A DNA stretch of 15,135 nucleotides from Ruminococcus sp. UBA4275 (GTDB lineage Bacteria; Bacillota; Clostridia; Oscillospirales; Ruminococcaceae), in contig DGVV01000104.1 in assembly GCA_002395085.1 (NCBI GenBank), positions 1 through 15,135 of the forward strand, given 5' to 3'. Below, piece by piece: positions 13,598 to 15,135 of this stretch. A program made the position numbers and the translations under genes. Position 1 is the first letter of the stretch. Each line of letters starts with the position of its first letter. Under the pieces are notes generated by a model. That model ran no database searches, was not told the DNA's origin, and saw only the letters and a list, made by a program, of their open reading frames with translations.

Positions 13598-14725
13598 ATG
13601 CGTGTTATTTCGCTGGAAGCAGATGGCTTCCGCAATCTGCGGGAGGTGCAGATGCAGCCGGATCCTGCGCGCAATCTCATTCTCGGCAATAATGCGCAGG
13701 GCAAGACGAATCTGCTGGAGGCAATCTGGTGCTGTACCGGATGCCGGAGTTTCCGCGGTGCAAAGGAGCGCGATTTCATCCACCTGAAATCGCCCGCCAT
13801 GCACGTAAAACTGCGTTTTCAGGATAGCCGCCGCGTGCAGGAGATTCAGCTTCACGCGCAGCGCGGCGAGGGGCGGCAGAAGAAAATTCTGCTCAATGGC
13901 GTCCCGCTGAAAGGCGGCAGCGGACTCTTTTCGCAGTTTCAGTGCGTGGTGTTTTCGCCGGATGACCGTGAGCTGATTCGCTCAGGACCGGAAAAACGCC
14001 GCGGTTTTATGGATTTATGCGGATCGCAGCTCTCCCCTGCCATGCTGATCTGTCTGCGCAGATTTGATCAGCTTACAGCACAGAGAAATGCGGTTCTGAA
14101 GCAGATTTCGCTCGGAAATGCGTCACTTTCTGCACTGACGGACTGGGATTTGCAGCTTGCCGCACACGGCAGCCTGCTGACCTGCCTGCGCTATGCATAT
14201 TTGCAGCAGCTCGGCGCGGTCTGCACAGAGCTTTACGGACGCATCACCGGCGGCAGAGAAAAGCTGACGGTCAAATACCGCAGCAATCTGTTCAAAAATT
14301 CAGAGATTCCCAAGCAGCCGACGCCCGAAATGCAGCAATTCTATTTCGAGCAGCTTCAGAAATCTGCGCCGGATGATGTAAGGCTGGGATTTACAGGCAA
14401 GGGCGCGGGGCGCGACGATTTTTCGTGTAAAATCGGCGGGCTTTCCGTCCGTGAATACGGCTCGCAGGGACAGCAAAAGAGTACGGCGCTGGTTCTGAAG
14501 CTGGCGCAGGCATCTGTATTTTACGCCAAAAAGGACGAAACTCCTGTGATTCTGCTGGATGATGTCATGGGTGAGCTGGATGCTGACCGGCAGCGGCTGG
14601 TCTATGAAATCATCGGAGATATGCAGATTTTCCTGACGACCTGTCAGCCGGAAGCGGTGGCAGCAGAGCATGGAAACTGCGCGGTCTATCACATGGAGGA
14701 GGGCATTCTGACGGCGCAGACCTGA
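13598..14725 (+). CDS. recF: DNA replication and repair protein RecF
   Basis: 375 aa, full length. It is an SMC/ABC-like ATPase with Walker A GNNAQGKT (30-37), the ABC signature region GSQGQQKS (288-295) and Walker B VILLDDVMGELD (317-328). RecF works with RecO and RecR to load RecA at gapped DNA and stalled forks. The ATG directly abuts the yaaA stop. There is no strong ribosome binding site of its own, consistent with coupling. All key ATPase residues are present. Confidence 0.97.
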   Translation: MRVISLEADGFRNLREVQMQPDPARNLILGNNAQGKTNLLEAIWCCTGCRSFRGAKERDFIHLKSPAMHVKLRFQDSRRVQEIQLHAQRGEGRQKKILLNGVPLKGGSGLFSQFQCVVFSPDDRELIRSGPEKRRGFMDLCGSQLSPAMLICLRRFDQLTAQRNAVLKQISLGNASLSALTDWDLQLAAHGSLLTCLRYAYLQQLGAVCTELYGRITGGREKLTVKYRSNLFKNSEIPKQPTPEMQQFYFEQLQKSAPDDVRLGFTGKGAGRDDFSCKIGGLSVREYGSQGQQKSTALVLKLAQASVFYAKKDETPVILLDDVMGELDADRQRLVYEIIGDMQIFLTTCQPEAVAAEHGNCAVYHMEEGILTAQT

Positions 14726-14743
14726 AAAAAGGGAGGACAGCGT

Positions 14744-14998
14744 ATGTACATTCACCTCGGAGAGCGCATTTCGATCAACGATACGACGGTCATCGGCGTA
14801 TTCGATATTGAGAACACAACCATCGGACCGGCAACGCGCGCCTGCCTGAACCGTCTGGAACAGGAGGGCAGAGTGGTGAATGTTTCGCCGGAGATGCCTA
14901 AGAGTTTTGTGATTTGCATAGAGGGCGGCGAGGAGGTTGCGTATATCTCCCCGATTTCTGCCGCGACCCTCAGAAAGCGCGCACAGACGATGTTCTGA
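14744..14998 (+). CDS. remB: Extracellular matrix regulator RemB (DUF370, YaaB)
   Basis: 84 aa. It starts MYIHLGERISINDTTVIGVFD and contains the family's IENT and GEEVAYISPISAATLRKR stretches, matching the small DUF370 protein encoded after recF in Firmicutes. In B. subtilis, RemB is linked to control of biofilm matrix genes together with the DNA-binding RemA; a direct role in this organism is not shown. A GGGAGG ribosome binding site precedes the ATG. It is the last recognisable gene before the window ends; the usual next gene, gyrB, is not seen. Confidence 0.93.
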   Translation: MYIHLGERISINDTTVIGVFDIENTTIGPATRACLNRLEQEGRVVNVSPEMPKSFVICIEGGEEVAYISPISAATLRKRAQTMF

Positions 14999-15015
14999 GT
15001 GATGCACGGATAGGA

Positions 15016-15120
15016 ACCAGTACCCGTTTCGGGTGAAATATACTGACAGAAGGCATGAACAGCGCCGTGTCAAAAAACTGTTGGGAGTACAGCGCTTATG
15101 TTTACCGGAAGGAAATGCCT
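15016..15120 (+). ncRNA. Candidate structured RNA leader after remB (cut by window edge)
   Basis: Nested inverted repeats are packed here. Helix 1 is CAGTA with TACTG (15019-15045), enclosing ACCCG-TTT-CGGGT. Helix 2 is AGGCAT (15051-15056) with ATGCCT (15115-15120), enclosing AGCGC with GCGCT and an inner CTGT/ACAG hairpin. This reads like a 5' leader RNA for a gene beyond the window. GGAACCAGTA near the start recalls T-box stem I, but no antiterminator or T-box sequence lies within the window, so the class is open. A reading frame starting at 15055 would overlap it and runs off the end; I cannot support it as a gene. Confidence 0.35.
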
Positions 15121-15135
15121 GCGGGCGTTGCCTTA

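Noticed and set aside
12107..13855. A 582-codon open frame on the minus strand
   Set aside because: It lies antisense across dnaN, yaaA and the start of recF, which have clear family features. The long frame is a codon-bias shadow.
15055..15135. A reading frame running off the right edge, possibly gyrB
   Set aside because: Its 27 residues do not resemble the GyrB N-terminus and the ribosome binding site is poor; it overlaps the nested hairpins.

Overview
The window covers a bacterial chromosomal replication origin with its flanking genes. On the right is the classical Firmicute order dnaA, oriC, dnaN, yaaA (S4 domain), recF, remB, all on the + strand. On the left is a divergent minus-strand operon of about 9 kb. 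The gene order, the remB (DUF370) gene, clean AAGGAGG-type ribosome binding sites and the protein style point to a clostridial Firmicute. A Ruminococcus-like Oscillospiraceae is my best guess, judged by impression only. Both arms are transcribed away from oriC, so all genes are co-oriented with replication.

Left arm, read from dnaA leftward on the minus strand: a SWIM zinc-finger protein (start 9688), a HEAT/alpha-helical repeat protein, a 143-aa protein I do not recognise, a MoxR-type AAA+ ATPase, a DUF5682-type protein with a TraB/TIKI-like N-terminus, and a VWA (MIDAS) protein ending at 836. This matches a family cluster known from other phyla and resembles E. coli yehL/yehM/yehP/yehQ. MoxR ATPases with VWA partners usually act as chaperone or remodelling machines, but the job of this cluster is not established. 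A small zinc-ribbon membrane protein follows, with its own promoter and a strong terminator.

Non-coding structure carries much of the interest. (1) The SWIM operon and dnaA are driven by divergent promoters that are mirror-image near-copies, with a TTTCAACA palindrome between them. (2) The dnaA-dnaN gap (11404-12211) is a typical oriC. It has AT-rich repeats, a 26-bp tandem duplication, DnaA-box-like TTTTYCACA sites and several TTTCAACA/TGTTGAAA sites. (3) The 205-bp gap upstream of the VWA gene repeats the same set of elements in miniature, including GTCCGCGC followed by TATACTATTTATAATA, and looks like a second DnaA-binding or origin-like module. (4) Two direct copies of a 200-250 bp structured repeat exactly fill the gaps on either side of the 143-aa gene. 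A third, partial relative lies at the left edge, so the small gene may have arrived as a repeat-gene cassette. (5) The right edge, after remB, holds nested inverted repeats that look like a structured RNA leader cut by the window.

Together the layout suggests that a MoxR-VWA-SWIM machine of unknown function is wired to the replication-initiation region, perhaps sharing DnaA-linked control with dnaA. That link is inference from sequence motifs only.
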